NCBI RefSeq assembly: GCF_015832195.1
Contig: NC_052046.1
Coordinates: 39,832,911 to 39,896,910 of the forward strand
DNA: 64,000 nucleotides
Source: Motacilla alba alba
Lineage: Eukaryota; Chordata; Aves; Passeriformes; Motacillidae
Direction: 5' to 3'
Shown: piece by piece, positions 1 through 12,044 of the stretch
Layout of the letters: each line of letters begins with the position of its first letter
How positions within the stretch are numbered: the first letter of the stretch is position 1
Position numbers and translations under genes: made by a program
Notes under the pieces: model-generated
Database searches by the model: none
What the model saw: only the letters and a program-made list of their open reading frames with translations
What the model was told of the DNA's origin: nothing

Positions 1-120
1 ATCACTTACTGCCAAGATCCAGATGCCTCTTAAACACTTCCAGGGATGGGGACTTCACCATCCCCTGGGCAACCTTCTTCTATGCCTGACTACCTTGACA
101 GAGAAAAAGTTTTTCTTATA

Positions 121-516
121 TGTATCAATGCAGGGTGACCCCAATGTAGGGAATAATGTGCTCTGACTCCATGATTTCAGAAGGCTGAACAATTGCTTTG
201 TTAAGCTATATTATGTTACCTTAATGCTATACTATAATGATACTAAAGAAAAACCCATGACTGTTTGGAGACAGTCACAACACAGCTTTGACCTAATTGG
301 CCAATCAATCCAAACAACCCTCACTGGTGTCCAACTAACAAATCACTTTTTGGTAAACAATCTCCATAACACATGCCACATGTGCCAAACAACAGGAGCA
401 GCAAGTAGAGATAATAATTGTTTTCTCTCCTTCTCTGAGGTTTCTCACTGCCTTTCTGTAGGAAAAATCCTTGGGAAAGTTGTGCCTGCTGCTCTCTGTG
501 AAGAGAGCTGGGGCCA
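121..516 (-). mobile_element. Solo LTR (avian ERVL-like), copy 1, inserted in CR1
   Basis: The element begins TGTATCAATG and ends GGGGCCA on the plus strand, giving TG...CA ends in both orientations. The flanks are TTATA (116-120) and CAATA (517-521), each one base from TAATA, which is what CR1 has at this site, so a 5-bp target duplication is likely. Sense is minus: next to the GCAATTGTTCAGCCTTCTGA block a sister copy at 52509-52986 keeps AATAAA, here degraded to AACAAA. No internal retroviral sequence is attached, so it is a solo LTR. It is younger than the CR1 it splits. Confidence 0.8.
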
Positions 517-630
517 CAATATCCAATCTGAATCTCCCCTGTCTTAGCTTAAGGCCATTTCCTCTTGTCCTCCTACTGCAAACACAGCGAATGACCATTC
601 GCACCTCACTACAACCTCCTTTCAGGTAAG

Positions 631-757
631 TAACATAATATTCTTAGTTGGAAAAGGTCCAACTCAACAGGTACAACTTTAAGTGAATGGTCCACGTGAG
701 GATTGAACCCACAACGTGGTGTTAAACTGATAGAGCATCGTGCTCAGGGGCACAGCT
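631..757 (-). mobile_element. tRNA-derived SINE with CR1-like tail (TguSINE1-like)
   Basis: Read on the minus strand it has a tRNA-like head containing a B box, GGGTTCAATCC (plus 700-710), preceded by GAGCACGATGCTC. A tail follows with GAGTTGGACC, TTTTCCAACTAAGAATATT and a terminal ATTATG. A tRNA head joined to a CR1-type 3' tail is the architecture of TguSINE1, which is mobilised by CR1 enzymes. It interrupts the host CR1 between caggtaag and gtggagagagac, which are contiguous in intact CR1. The anticodon arm is degenerate, so it is not a functional tRNA. The exact 5' end is uncertain by about 10 bp and no clear target duplication is visible. Confidence 0.7.
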
Positions 758-1399
758 GTGGAGAGAGACAAGGTTCCTCTTTGAGCCTCCTTTTCTGGAG
801 ACTAGCTCCCTCCTAAAGCATGTTTTCTGTACCTTTCACTTGTTGTCCTTCACTGGACATACTCCAGTGTCTTCATGTCCTTTCCAAAGTTGGGGGCCCA
901 GAAATGAATTCAGGTGTGGTAGCACCAGTGGCAGATGCTCACTTCCCTAGACCTACTGGCTAGACAATTGACAAGGGGATAGCTGCTACTGGCCTTCTTG
1001 GCCACCTGGGCACACTCTCAGCCAGCTGTCGACCAACACCCTCAGGTCCTTTTCCACTGGGCAGTTTTCCAGTCACTCTGCCCCTAGCCTGTATTACTAT
1101 TTGGGCTTGGTGTTGCCCAGGTGCAGGATTTGGTACTTGGCCTTGTTGAACATCTTGCTGATGGTCTTCCTCAGCACATCTGTCTTGCATGTCCATGTCC
1201 CTCTGCAGAGCCTTTCTGCCCTCCACACAGCCTGATCAACACTTCTCCCGTCTTGGTGTCATCTCTGAATTTGCTAATGGTAGACTCAATCCCCTCATGC
1301 AATCCTCTCATCAAAAAAAGATCTTAAACAGGACAGGACTCAACACTGATCCGTGGGAGGCAGCACTAGTCAACATCCACTACCTGAGTGCGGCCCCAT

Positions 1400-1612
1400 T
1401 CACTTTACTCTCCATCTCCATCTATGCAGACAGTTCTTAACCCAGCAAAGAGTGCACCTGTCAAAGCCATGGGGGCTGACAGCTTTTCCCTGGGAGATTG
1501 TGCCAAAGGCTTTACTGGAGTTCAGGCAGACAACATCCACAGCACTCCCCTCTTCGACCAGGCAAGACATCTGGTCATAAAAGGAGGTTGGGTTGGTCAG
1601 GCAGGACCTCAC
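1400..1612 (-). pseudogene. CR1 ORF2 reverse transcriptase fragment
   Basis: About 70 codons read as CR1 reverse transcriptase: a CLTNPTSFYDQ block, then VDVVCLNSSKAFGTIS, matching the conserved stretch that in active CR1 carries SKAFD. The aspartate of that motif is replaced by glycine here (SKAFG). The frame then degenerates into the 3' part of ORF2. This is the most 5' surviving segment of the CR1 at 1-1615. It is a relic. Confidence 0.75.
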
Positions 1613-1615
1613 TTT

Positions 1616-2837
1616 CCCATACCCATAGAGAAAATAAGAAAAAATAGCAGCTAAGAAGATTAATAAATATTTATGTCAGGTAGAAAAGGGAGAAACACCC
1701 AGCAAAGTACTACCATGATAGCAAATTGGTCTTATGTCACCAGGATACCTTTACTTGTATGCAACAACACTATAAAGGCCTCAGCCTATCTAGTAAGCAC
1801 TCAAGCCTCTGTCTTCGGTATTTGGTACTTGCATTGCTCCCACTTTACCAGACTTGAAGATACCTACCTGTCTGATGTCATAGTGAATTTGTATATTCTC
1901 TGGTCCCTTGAGTCAAATGGCCTGCCTGAAGAATCACAGCCCCACTTTTGAAGACTGAAGAGTTCAAATGAACATTGAATTCCTTCCACTTCATATATAA
2001 CTTGCCTATGACAGCTGTGCATAATGTGACTGTAAGATGGAGTGCACTTAGGTATATGCATGAAAAGCCAGCATGAGCAACAGATTACTGTGACTTTAAA
2101 CATTTTACAGAAACACTGAGGCTGATGAGCAGATCTTGCCTCCAGTCATCTCTCATCTGGCATCTCAGTGAATACCAGAGAGCAAGGATCTGAGGCAGAA
2201 TAACTATCAAGAATATCACCTGTACCTTCTGAGCTAAAATACAAACCCCAGCATGATCACAAGTGCAATATCTATGTCACAATGGTAATTCCATCCTCCT
2301 TTACTCAGTAAACCAAACCCTCCATAAAAAGAGCTTCTCATCAATCCACTAGAGAAACCGCTAATTGAATACGATTTTACAAATCCTGGATTCTATTGGA
2401 TTCTACTGCATTCTACTTGTAACATTGGAGCCAATGTTTCCTCTCTTTAAACCAGAAAATTCCTCGTGAAGGTTCATCTGCAGAAAAGCTGCTTCTGCTT
2501 TTCAAAGACATCCCTTACTCTGCAGTTCCATCATGGTTTAACCACAGCTGGCAACTAAGCCCCACAAAGACACTTGCTCAGTCTGCCCAGCTTAATAGGT
2601 CAGAGAATCCTAAGGGTAAAATACCATGGGTTGAGATACAGACAGTTTAATATGAAAAGTTTTGCATACAAGCAGAGAAAAACAAGGATTTAATTCCCCG
2701 TTTCCTATGGGCAAACTATGTTTCCTATATTGTTTAGGAAAGCAACATTCCATCATGTCTAGTGTTAACTTGGGCAGAAAAGCATCTTCACCCTGAACAT
2801 CCATCCCCTCCTTCTTCTTTCCCCAGGTCTATATTGT
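1616..2837. other. Unassigned AT-rich sequence
   Basis: I see no gene, recognisable repeat or tandem array here. Short open frames occur on both strands but lack codon-like composition and splice context. It lies between a CR1 (5' truncation side) and an ERVL-like LTR. Confidence 0.5.
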
Positions 2838-3197
2838 TGAGAAACTGGTGAAGGTCTAGAGCTGGGGCAGGTGACCCCAGCTGATGCAAATATCCCACAC
2901 CATACGATGACACCATGTCGTCACACTCAGTGTATAAAATTGGAGAAGGCAGAGAGAAAAGGGAACAAGTGATGGGATTTGTCTTCCTATGTAAACATAA
3001 AATGCAATGGATCCTGGATTTCCTTGAGATGACTGAATTCCTGTCTGCCCAGGGGAAGTAGTGAATGAATTCTTCTTTTTCTTTCCTTGTGCATGCAGGG
3101 GTTTTTTTCCACTATTAAACTGTCTTTATTTCAGTCTGTGAGTTTTCTTCTCCCTGATCCCACTGGAGTGAGCAACAGGCTGTGTGATTAAAACACA
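2838..3197 (+). mobile_element. ERVL-like LTR fragment, sense strand
   Basis: This has the order expected of a common avian ERVL-like LTR: GGTGACCCCAGCTGATG, a TATA-type box GTGTATAAAATT (about 2932), GGGAAGTAGTGAATGAATTC, a polyadenylation signal CTATTAAACTGTC (about 3113), then a U5 containing GATCCCACTGGAGTGAGC and GGCTGTGTG. The same text appears in antisense at 22565 and 47850. The 5' part of U3 and part of U5 are missing, so both ends are approximate. No open frame is associated. Confidence 0.7.
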
Positions 3198-6100
3198 TCA
3201 CTCTTCTGTTTCTATTTAGTTTTCTTGTTCTTCATATTCTCTCAGTGTTTGTTCAAATGGTTCTCCTGTAGGACCTGTCATCTGTTCTGTACAGTCTGTA
3301 CATTCAACCCCTAAGCAGCATGTTAATTTTATTAATGTAGAAGGATTTTTATTTGTGGGCAATTATAGCAGGAATGTAAATGAACTGGTTTTTTAAATAG
3401 ATGAAGATTCACTAAGAATGAATTACTGGCTCTGAAAAGAAAACCAACAAACAAAAAAATGTTAACTTCTTTCAGCTAATGAGTGCATTTTTTTTTTTCT
3501 GCAGGCCTCCGCACTCTTGAATTCTGTAGGACTTGAGGGGCCAGGCATCCTAGAAAGGCCAAAAATCTTCTTTGCAGGATAAAATTATTTCTGAGTGTAA
3601 AAAAGGATGAAGTTCGCTCTCCTCCAAAACCTTCCTCTTTTTTTCTCTTCCTTCTCCCATCCTTCCATTAAATTTGCTACCTGTCAGCACTTTTATGTTC
3701 TTCTTCCTACACTGCAGGGAGATGAAATATAAGCACTTGTTTTGCCATGGAAAAATACAGATGCACCAAATATAAAGAGCATGTAAGTTGCAGATGCATT
3801 ATATAAACTGTGAGTTCATGAATAATTAGACTTTCTTTTTTAACCGAAAAGGGGAGGGAAAGAGAGAGAGAAGCCTTGAAACATTGTGGCACAAATGGAC
3901 AAAAATCTGACTTCTTTCATGAGAAGATGATATTGAGTGCTCCGCCACTATCGTTTTAGGAAGTGAACTGTTGCTAAGCAACAAGTCTCACATAATCTTG
4001 CCCAGCTTTTGTATCTGACAAAAATTGAGGCAAGAAAGTTTGGAAAGTTGATGAGGAAAAAATAGTTTCAGTGAAGAATGATCAATAGTGCACCTGACCA
4101 GAAAATAAACTATTATTGGGGGCAGAGAAACCAAAGCTACTTATAGATATTCAAAAGCAAATTTATTATTATCAGGTATGTTTAATTGGTTGTATTCTAG
4201 TTTTCCTTTATCTTTGTGTGCTTTAGAAAATGACGAGAATGGCTTCCTTGGACGTGACTGCAATAACATGCACAAACCTTACTGTTCAGTCAGTTTTAAC
4301 AGTAGAGCAAATAATTGTTTCCTTTATGACATTTAAGGATTCAGTAAGCTGTACATAGCCTACAAAAGCATTGAGAAAATGAGTGGCATGAATTTTAAAT
4401 TTTACATGGATACCTAAAAATAAAGTTTAAAGCAGGGAGCAATTCACAAACATCTTTTTAGGTCAACATTAGATAGTAACTGAAATGTATACTATTCATA
4501 GCAGAAGACACTGTGCCTGCCAAAGAACATGAAGTCAGCGTTATTTTAATATTCTTGCTTTCAGCTATGCTAGTATTGAGCCTGATAATTTATCAACATA
4601 TTATTCTTACTCAGGTGCAATCATCTGAAGAATCCAGCCTAAAGCATGCAATACAAAAGCATTGCTTTTTTATTGGTAACCTGTAAAAGATCACAGGTCA
4701 TATGCAGTACCTAGAACTATCAAATTGTAATTAAATGTTGTTGGTTTTTATTGTTATTAGGCTAAGAGTATTGTTGTAGATACAAGACAGCTGATTATGT
4801 TCTTTCAATTGACTTATATTAGTTCACTCTATTACTAAAACAAAGTTAATGTAACATCAGCATGATCTATGAAACATGGCAGTCTGACAAGAAAGAATTT
4901 TTATCCTAAAAGACAAAATATAATTCATAATGTAAAGGAAGAAAAACACTTAAAGCTGCATTTTAATGACCTAGGGAGTGACTTGTGCAACAAGACCTCT
5001 ATCATGCTTTAGCAGACAATGTGGCTAAAAAAAAAGAAGTATAACAATAAACAAAGGTGGTCCTTAATCTTAATAATGACTTTATGTTTATTAAAGAAGA
5101 AAAATAAAATAAAAATAAAAAAATATGATCCTGGGCACAGAATAATTTAGTTATGATGTTTCTAATGTCTTCCTGTGTGGAAGCCCTTAGTATAGCTTAC
5201 ATTATTTTAATGCACTGGCTTTTGGAAAAATTCAAGAACCTTATTCCCAGAATAAACAGGGGCTCAGAATCAGCAGCATAATTTTTAAGTCTTTAAGGCT
5301 GAAGGACATGATCCATCCTACTTTCTCAGAAGGAATATTTAAAGGACAAACCTTGAGACAGAAATAAATATCAAGAATATTGCACTGAAATGAATGTTGT
5401 AATTTTTCTGTTTGCCAAGTTTAGCATAAGACTCCTCACTCACAGAAGTAAATCAAAAACAGTTTACTAACAGGATAAGCCATCAGTATACTAGAAATAA
5501 TTCAGTATCAAATAAAAGTGATGATAATGAAAACGTTAATCTCATTTGCTATCACCAATATTGCAAAATTCATCTCTGTGTCACTGAAGTGGAAGGCTGT
5601 TTTTTTTGGTGTTCCTCACGGCTTCTGTTTGTTTGGTCTGATTGCTGTTGTTAGTGGTTTGCTGGCAGAGATGAACAGGAAAGAGCTGTACTGTAGGTTG
5701 AGTGGTGGGATCAGAGCATGCTGCTGCTTGTTCATTGCTGAACATTTTATTTTCTTTTCTTCTGGAAAAAGGAAAACATATTTTTGTCAGGGCTTGCCCA
5801 ATTTAAAGTATCTATGACTGTCATCCTTTCATTTTCTCATCGCCTTCCTGAAATTGTTTGGCTTGTTTTAGCTTAAGAATGGGTGCTATGCTTCCACCTT
5901 TATAAGTATTTTTCCACAACTTTTCCACAACTTTCTTCTTTTGACACTGTAACAAGATATTCCAGAATACATTTACTAGGATTTGAAATCTCAAATGTAT
6001 CTTTTTTTTTCTCTTGTAATGTTTTCGAAGCTCTTCCGATCCCATAAATCCTTTGTGGTGCAATTCTTAAATAGAATCTTCACCCTTCGTTAATCTTAAA

Positions 6101-9100
6101 AGAAAGATTAATCTCTTTTTAAATACTTTTGTAGAGAAGATTATCATCTACTTTTGACAGAGGAATAGTTAAACTACTGCTAGATATAGAATTAATTTAC
6201 TTATTTAATTCTACATTTTTATCATAAACTGGTTATTTAAGGAAGGAGCTATTTAGTTCATCCTGATATATTTCTGTGTCTCATAATGATAGAAAGAAAT
6301 AATGAGATCCACAAATTATTTTACTAGATTTTCTGAGGTAGGTGGATCCTTTCTTGTGAAGAGCTCCACTTGCACATTGCAAATGCAGTTCCTTCAACTA
6401 GTAAGCACTGTCTGACAGACTATGCAAGAAAATATGCCATCAAAGTAGAAAATACTCTTGTCAGAGCAAGAACATAGGATTCCAAATTATGCTTATGTTG
6501 CACAATTCATTCTGAAGTGCAAATAATTAATTGCAACAGTTAGCAGTGTTTTCAGGGACAGGTGAGAAGTCTCAAAACCCATGAATTTGGTTAGAAAATG
6601 GTTCATAGCATGTGTATGCCACTGACAGCAAGACTCATTTTCCCACAAAAACACAGAATAGAGCACGATTGTATGGCAATATGATAACACAAATCTGACA
6701 AAAAATATGTGCAGTAAATAACTACTAAATCCATGTCATCATGCCTTCATCATAGCTGTATCAAACCTCATAAAATAAAAGCTATCCCAAATGTGCCTCT
6801 TGTCTTAAACAGGTTTGGCTCTTGGTTTAATGACTAGCTTTCTTATTTTAAGCATAAGCTTTAGAATTATTCCAGTTTTGTCTTTTGATTTAAATGACTT
6901 AGCATGATTGCTGTAGCAATATTTTTTGGTATTTCCTGTATAGTTAATTGCATGTGCCTATTGAAGAATTTTTCTTGCTGTCATTGTACCTTGGAAATAT
7001 ATGGAAAATTATAGTAATTCACTAATGTTAGCTGGAAATTATTTCTTTGTGTGTTTCTGAGGTAAGCCAATTCAGAAGCTTTTACAGTTTGGTTTTTCTA
7101 CCCATGTCTTTTCCATTTCAAATCTTACAGCAAGAGGATGAAAATGAGTGAGACAGCTGGAAGAGAAGGAGATTGTCCCAGAGAAGAATTCCAATTCCAG
7201 TGTGGAATTCCTAGTGGGTCCAGAAATGGAAGACAGCAGGGAAGAAGAGACATTGTGTCAAAGAAACACTTATTTGTGGAATTCCTAGTGGATCCAGATG
7301 CAGTGCCTGGAGGAGAGCATCAAACCATTTGAAGAGACATATTCTGTAGAAACGAAAATATAATTTGGTTATTGAAACATTCACTTCTCAGTAGGATCCA
7401 GTCTCCTCTGCATAGAAAGAAGATTAAAATTGTAAAAAAAAAAAAAAAAAAAAAAAAAAGGAAAACGAAAAAAAACCCCAAACCCCACCCCCCTCAACAA
7501 ACAAACTAAAAACCCTGCCTCTCATTGGTTATGTGACATACTGGAAAACTGAATTGTTTTCAATCTTCATGTCATCTGAGTTAGCCTACATATTCTGTAC
7601 CTGCAGTGCATTCACCTGGAACAATACATCTTATTCTAATTATAATTTCTGGCTTCCCTGCAAGATAAGTATTTTCTTTAACTAGTTATTGCTATAAAGT
7701 TCCAGGCTGGAGCAGTTCTCCGTGTGTCACTTTGGAGATGCCCATTTTGAGATTATAATACACATCTCCTTGTTTCTTGGCTTGACCCTTATATATGGTT
7801 AGAAACTTCTTTTATGATTATGCACACTTGCTTCTTAAAAAGAAATAATAATTCTGTAAATCTATTTCAGTCTATTTTTCTAATTAAAATGCACCAAATC
7901 TTGCTCTTTATCAGCTGACCCCCTCAGATCCGGAATAATTATAGATACTGTGTTCTAACAAACAAGTAGGTGCTTAGCAATTCCTTTTCAACTCTCAAGA
8001 GTTAATTACTATTCAAGTACTTTCCCCTGATCTGCAGTGGGCCATAGCAATGGATGCATCTACACCCCAACCTTTTGCTTGAAGGCAAGACAATTTAAGC
8101 AGATGCTAGCTTTCCTTTGGACCAAGTGACAATGATCATACGGCGAAAATATAGCAAAAGCTTTCCTTCACTTTCAGTGTCATTTCTAATGTAAAAAATA
8201 AAATGCTGTTCAGTATGGAGTTTCTGTAATGAAATTTTATGATGAGGCATATTGCTATAGTATCTCTAAAAATAGTATAATTTTTAAAGAGTATAATTAT
8301 TTCTGCCAGAATTTGTGGTCTGAAGAATCCAGTGCAAAAGAATTTTAACCTATTCTCTTTGCATAGCAGTGGAAATTGGTAATGCCATCCACTGTCTAAG
8401 GTTGCAGGGCTCAGTAAAAAGCCACCTAGGAGCCATCATCAGAAGGTCCCTGTCTTTCTAACTTCAAGGTGGTGCCACAGCAATCTCACCTACAGAGAAC
8501 AGCCAGAGTAACCCAACACAGCAGCTTTTGTTTCACAGGCAAGCAGCCAGATGTCTGCCCACGCTCCCTGCTGGCCACAGGCCATTCTCAGCAGGAGCCA
8601 CCACAGGGCCTCTCCTATTCCTGCGCAACACCTTTATAGGTTTTGTAGTGCACAATTGTGTAGTGGATGCCTGACTCCTGAAAATGAGAAAATAATAGCA
8701 CTAATTAGAGCTCAACACACTGTAGACAGGTGCCTATATACTTCAATTTTGCCCTGCCATATTCTTCCTTTTCTGCTACCCTGCTATTGATAACTCTCTT
8801 CTTCCTAACAGTCATGTTAAGTACTTACGACTTTTATTGGTTTTGTTGTTTCTTTGTTTTGTTTTGTTTTGCATTTAACAGTACAAATGCTCCCTAAATG
8901 GGGAAGCCATGGAACACAATTTTTTACTTGTTATGTATTTTTAAACCAGGTCTTCAGAGGCAGAAGGTTTTTTGTTTTGTTTTTTTTTTATTTTGTTGAT
9001 CCACATCTTTGTGAGATAGATGATGATATATCTTCTTCCCTTCAGTTTTAAATCCCCATCTCTACTTTTTCCACATTCAGCTACAGTGGTGTAAATTTTC

Positions 9101-9309
9101 ACAAACACCTCTCCTTATTTGTTTGCTGGGCTTTTTCCTGAATTTAAAATTACTTAATGGATGACCAAGGAACTTTCTATTGACTTTGCATTTTCAATAA
9201 TTGAATGCAAAATATAAACTAACCTTAATGTTGATTATCACAATTTGGTAGGGATGTGCTGATCATTTCTCCCTGGCATCAGTGATAGGACATAAAGGAA
9301 TGGCATAAG
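3198..9309. other. AT-rich single-copy sequence
   Basis: About 6 kb without a convincing gene. Features inside are an A-rich patch near 5098-5125, a poly(A) tract at 7434-7459 preceded by a possible retrocopy (7138-7433), and a GC-richer patch at 8396-8660 of unknown origin. Open frames of up to 99 codons (5518-5817) have no recognisable domain. It could include intronic or conserved non-coding sequence, which cannot be judged from one sequence. Confidence 0.5.
7434..7459 (+). repeat. Poly(A) tract A26
   Basis: A26 lies about 8 bases after ATTAAA (AGATTAAAATTGT). This spacing is compatible with the end of a reverse-transcribed mRNA, but a simple A-run is also possible. An A/C-rich stretch follows directly. 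Confidence 0.8.
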
Positions 9310-9545
9310 GCAATTACTAAGTTCTTCCCTAAGAGGATGATTTAGCAGTGGAACAAGCTCCCCCAAAGAAACTATTATCGCCCTAATTTGGTGGGTATTC
9401 AAGATGCAGATAAGCAATGCTTTTAGATATATAATAGATATTTAGATATTTAATTTTAGATTGCCTAGCTTGGAGTCAGGGATTCAATTCAATGATCTTC
9501 ATGGGTACCTTCCAACATTCATAAGGATATAGTATGATTATAAAT
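9310..9545 (+). mobile_element. Old CR1 3' tail fragment
   Basis: The stretch contains GCAGTGGAACAAGCTCCC, then CAATGATCTTCATGGGTACC, TTCCAAC and AGTATGATTAT. This is the spacing of the CR1 3' UTR, where the conserved forms are GGAACAGGCTCCC, GATGATCTT...GGTCCCTTCCAAC and the TATGATT tail. It is strongly diverged. It sits just upstream of a second plus-strand CR1. Confidence 0.5.
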
Positions 9546-9699
9546 CAACATGCAGATGATGGGAGTTAGTAGAGAGACTACTGGAATTGCACCCTTGCTT
9601 TCCTGGGACAGCAACTGACTTAAGGGATAGGAGTCAATGGCAAAAATTTTCCACTTGTTGAAGCAGGTGCATGTCCTCTGTGACTATTCTGCCTTCCCA

Positions 9700-11036
9700 G
9701 GGGCCCTTGCACAATTGCTATGAGGATCTGCATGTGTAGCTCAAAAATAATGAGGATGATGTTTCATCTAGCTTGGAAGTGTTGCTGAGGCTGTCAACTT
9801 ATGGCCTGTTATCAAAAACACAAGGGGACTATTTAACACCCTGCTACATCACTTAGACAGGCCCAGGTCTATAGGGCTGTGTGGGATTCAACCAAGGGTA
9901 CTGAGGCACCCATCAGAAGAGCTCATCAAGCCACTTTGCAGCATTTATCAGCCATCCTGAATAGTTGGGAAGGACCCAGATAACTGTGGGTTGGCCAATG
10001 TAACGCCCACCCACAAAAAGTGTTGGAAGGAGTATCCAAGGAACTACAGACCCATCAGCCTAACCCCAGTGCTGCCCAAGGTTATGGAACAGATCATCTT
10101 GAGTGTGATCACACAGCTGGACACATGCTGGACAACCAGGGGATCTGGCCCTGCCAACACAGGTTTGGAAAAGGCAGGTCCTGCCTGTCCAACCTGATCT
10201 CTTTTTATAGCAAGGTGACCCACTAAATGGATGTGGGAAAGGCTGTGCATGTTGTCTTTAGTAAAGCCTTTGACATCATTTCCCACAGGATTCTGCTGGA
10301 GAAACTTGTTTGTCGCAGCTTGGAAGAGTGTTCTGTTGACTGTGTAGAAGACTGGCTGGATGGCCAGGCCTCAATGGTGGCTGGTCACAAGCAATACTCC
10401 CCAGTCCTCTTTAATGTCTTTATCAATGATCTGGACAAAGGGTTAGTTTGCAGATTACACCAATTTGGGTGGGAATGCTGATCTGTTGGGGGTTAGGAAG
10501 GTTCTTTAAAGGGGTCTAGACAGGCTGCATTGATGGATAGAGGCCAATTCCATGAGGTTCAACAAGATGAAGTGAGTTTCTTGCAGCTGGGTCACAACAG
10601 CCCCCCACAGCATGGCAGTCTGGGGGAAGGATGACTGGAAAGCTGCCCCTTGAGAAATGACCTGGGAGTGCTGGTTGATGGCAGCTGAACATGAGCTGGC
10701 AGGGTGCCCAGGTGGACAAGCAGACCCCGGGCATCCTGGCTTGTATCAACAATAGTGTGGCCAGTAGGACCAGGTAGTGACTGTTCCCTTGTGCTTGGCT
10801 CAGGTGAGGCAGAACCTTGTACAGTGCTGGGTTTTGGGTTATTTACTACAAGAAACACATTGAGGTGCCAGAGAACGTCCAGAGAAGAGCAACAAGGCAA
10901 GTGAAGGGTCTGGAGACTATGACCTATGAGGGTTGGTTGAGGGAACTGGAGTTGTTTAGCCTGGAGTAAAAGGAATCTCTGGATCTCATGTCTCTACAAC
11001 TCCCTGAAAGAAGATTGTATAGAGGGAGGCATCAGT

Positions 11037-11037
<1 letters not shown>
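9700..11037 (+). mobile_element. CR1 LINE, truncated at both ends
   Basis: Plus-strand CR1 ORF2 and downstream sequence: CCCATCAGCCTAACCCC, GGTTATGGAACAGATCATC, then AGTAAAGCCTTTGACATC and TTTATCAATGATCTGGAC. It continues to GTTTAGCCTGGAG and CTACAACTCCCTGAAAG. It stops there, without the normal CR1 3' terminus, and goes straight into A36. The 5' limit is diffuse (9560-9850). The reading frame is broken, so it is inactive. Confidence 0.85.
9991..10481 (+). pseudogene. CR1 reverse transcriptase, frameshifted
   Basis: Two frames together cover the N-terminal half of a CR1 reverse transcriptase. Frame 1 (9991-10197) has NYRPISLTPVLPKVMEQI. A +1 shift near 10110 moves the match to the frame of 10020, with KGRSCLSNLISFYSKV. 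One TAA stop (10224-10226) follows, then VVFSKAFDIISH and PVLFNVFINDLDKG in the same frame. SKAFD is intact, but the catalytic ADD box expected shortly after FINDLD is gone (replaced by CRLHQFGWE). Not functional. Confidence 0.85.

Positions 11038-11073
<36 letters not shown>
11038..11073 (+). repeat. Poly(A) tract A36 abutting CR1
   Basis: An uninterrupted run of 36 A directly follows GGCATCAGTC at the truncated 3' side of the CR1. CR1 elements normally end in a short ATTCTATG-type repeat and lack poly(A), so the junction is unusual. Length may vary between individuals or with assembly. Confidence 0.9.
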
Positions 11074-11079
<6 letters not shown>

Positions 11080-12044
11080 TTTGAAAACCTAGGAAAGCGC
11101 AAGAAGGTTGTCAGTAAATATCTCATTAACAGTTGGCAGCTGTTTACTTCATGTAAGTAATTTTAAGGGGAAAAATTAACACCTACTATCAAATTTCCTT
11201 TAAAGTACATAAATTCAGTGTTTAAACAGTCACTGTTTTGAGAGCATGAAAAGTCCCACTATTGTCAAGTGCAATACACTGTACTTGTAATTTAACCAAA
11301 ATTTTAGTGTAGCAGAAGACTGCATTTAGAAGGACGAAGTAGACTAAGTTTGTTGAGTAGGTTTTCTCTTAATTTTTTTTTTATTCTGTAAACAATTGCT
11401 ATAGGTATATAAATTAAATTATTACACAGAACTTTCAAAAATGTCAATGGTGCCTTCAGGGAAATATATATAATAAAGCTGGCTAAATTACATGTATACA
11501 TGGGACTCATTGAAATCAATAGCAAAATCCCTGTCAAGTATAAAAGGACCAGCATTTTGCCTTAAGGGCATCTTCTGAGCAAGAAGAGATACTAACTGCA
11601 TTTGTTAACTTTATTTCTCCTTCAGCACGGCACACTCTTTGCATGAAGAATGAGTCTCAGATGGTAACATGAAATATTCCTGGAGCTGGGTTAGATTATT
11701 CAGCTAAATATTCAGCTTATTTTCAGTCATATAATACAATTATGGAGTGCCAACCTGTTTGAACAAAAAAAAGCTTTTGTGTTGTAGCCTGAATCTGAAT
11801 ACTTTGCTAGTGGAGAAATTATAGTGCATTGAATTTGCATTGCAAGATTTTGGCAATGGGGAGGCTACAAGGGTGTCTTCTGTGAGAAGCTGCTAGAAGC
11901 TTCATCCATGTCCAAAAGATTCAGTGCCCTATGGCTCCAAGCCAGACTTGCCCCGGTCAAGACTGAGTCCATCAGACTTGGTGGTAGCACCTCTGGAATA
12001 ACAAGTTTAAGGGGAACAATTACTGTTGAATGACTGTTTTAACC
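11074..12044. other. AT-rich unassigned sequence
   Basis: No gene or known repeat is recognised. Open frames are short and lack domain signatures. Confidence 0.5.

Larger units (their letters stand above)
1..1615 (-). mobile_element. CR1 LINE, 5'-truncated, interrupted by an LTR and a SINE
   Basis: On the plus strand this reads as the antisense of an avian CR1. The 3' UTR part (1-115, resuming at 522) includes the antisense of the block preceding the CR1 terminus, for example acacttccagggatgg. ORF2 sequence follows, with antisense reverse transcriptase text up to about 1612. The true 3' end lies before the window. Two later insertions split it: an LTR at 121-516 and a tRNA-type SINE at 631-757; CR1 sequence continues correctly on each side of both. 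The 5' end is lost near 1615, as is usual for CR1. Stops and frameshifts make it dead. Family assignment is by recalled consensus; the subfamily is not determined. Confidence 0.9.

Noticed and set aside
631..757. A functional tRNA gene on the minus strand
   Set aside because: Only the B box is good; the anticodon arm is degenerate and a CR1-type tail follows, so it is a SINE.
8396..8660. GC-richer patch that might be an LTR or exon
   Set aside because: No promoter or polyadenylation order, splice sites or recognisable protein.
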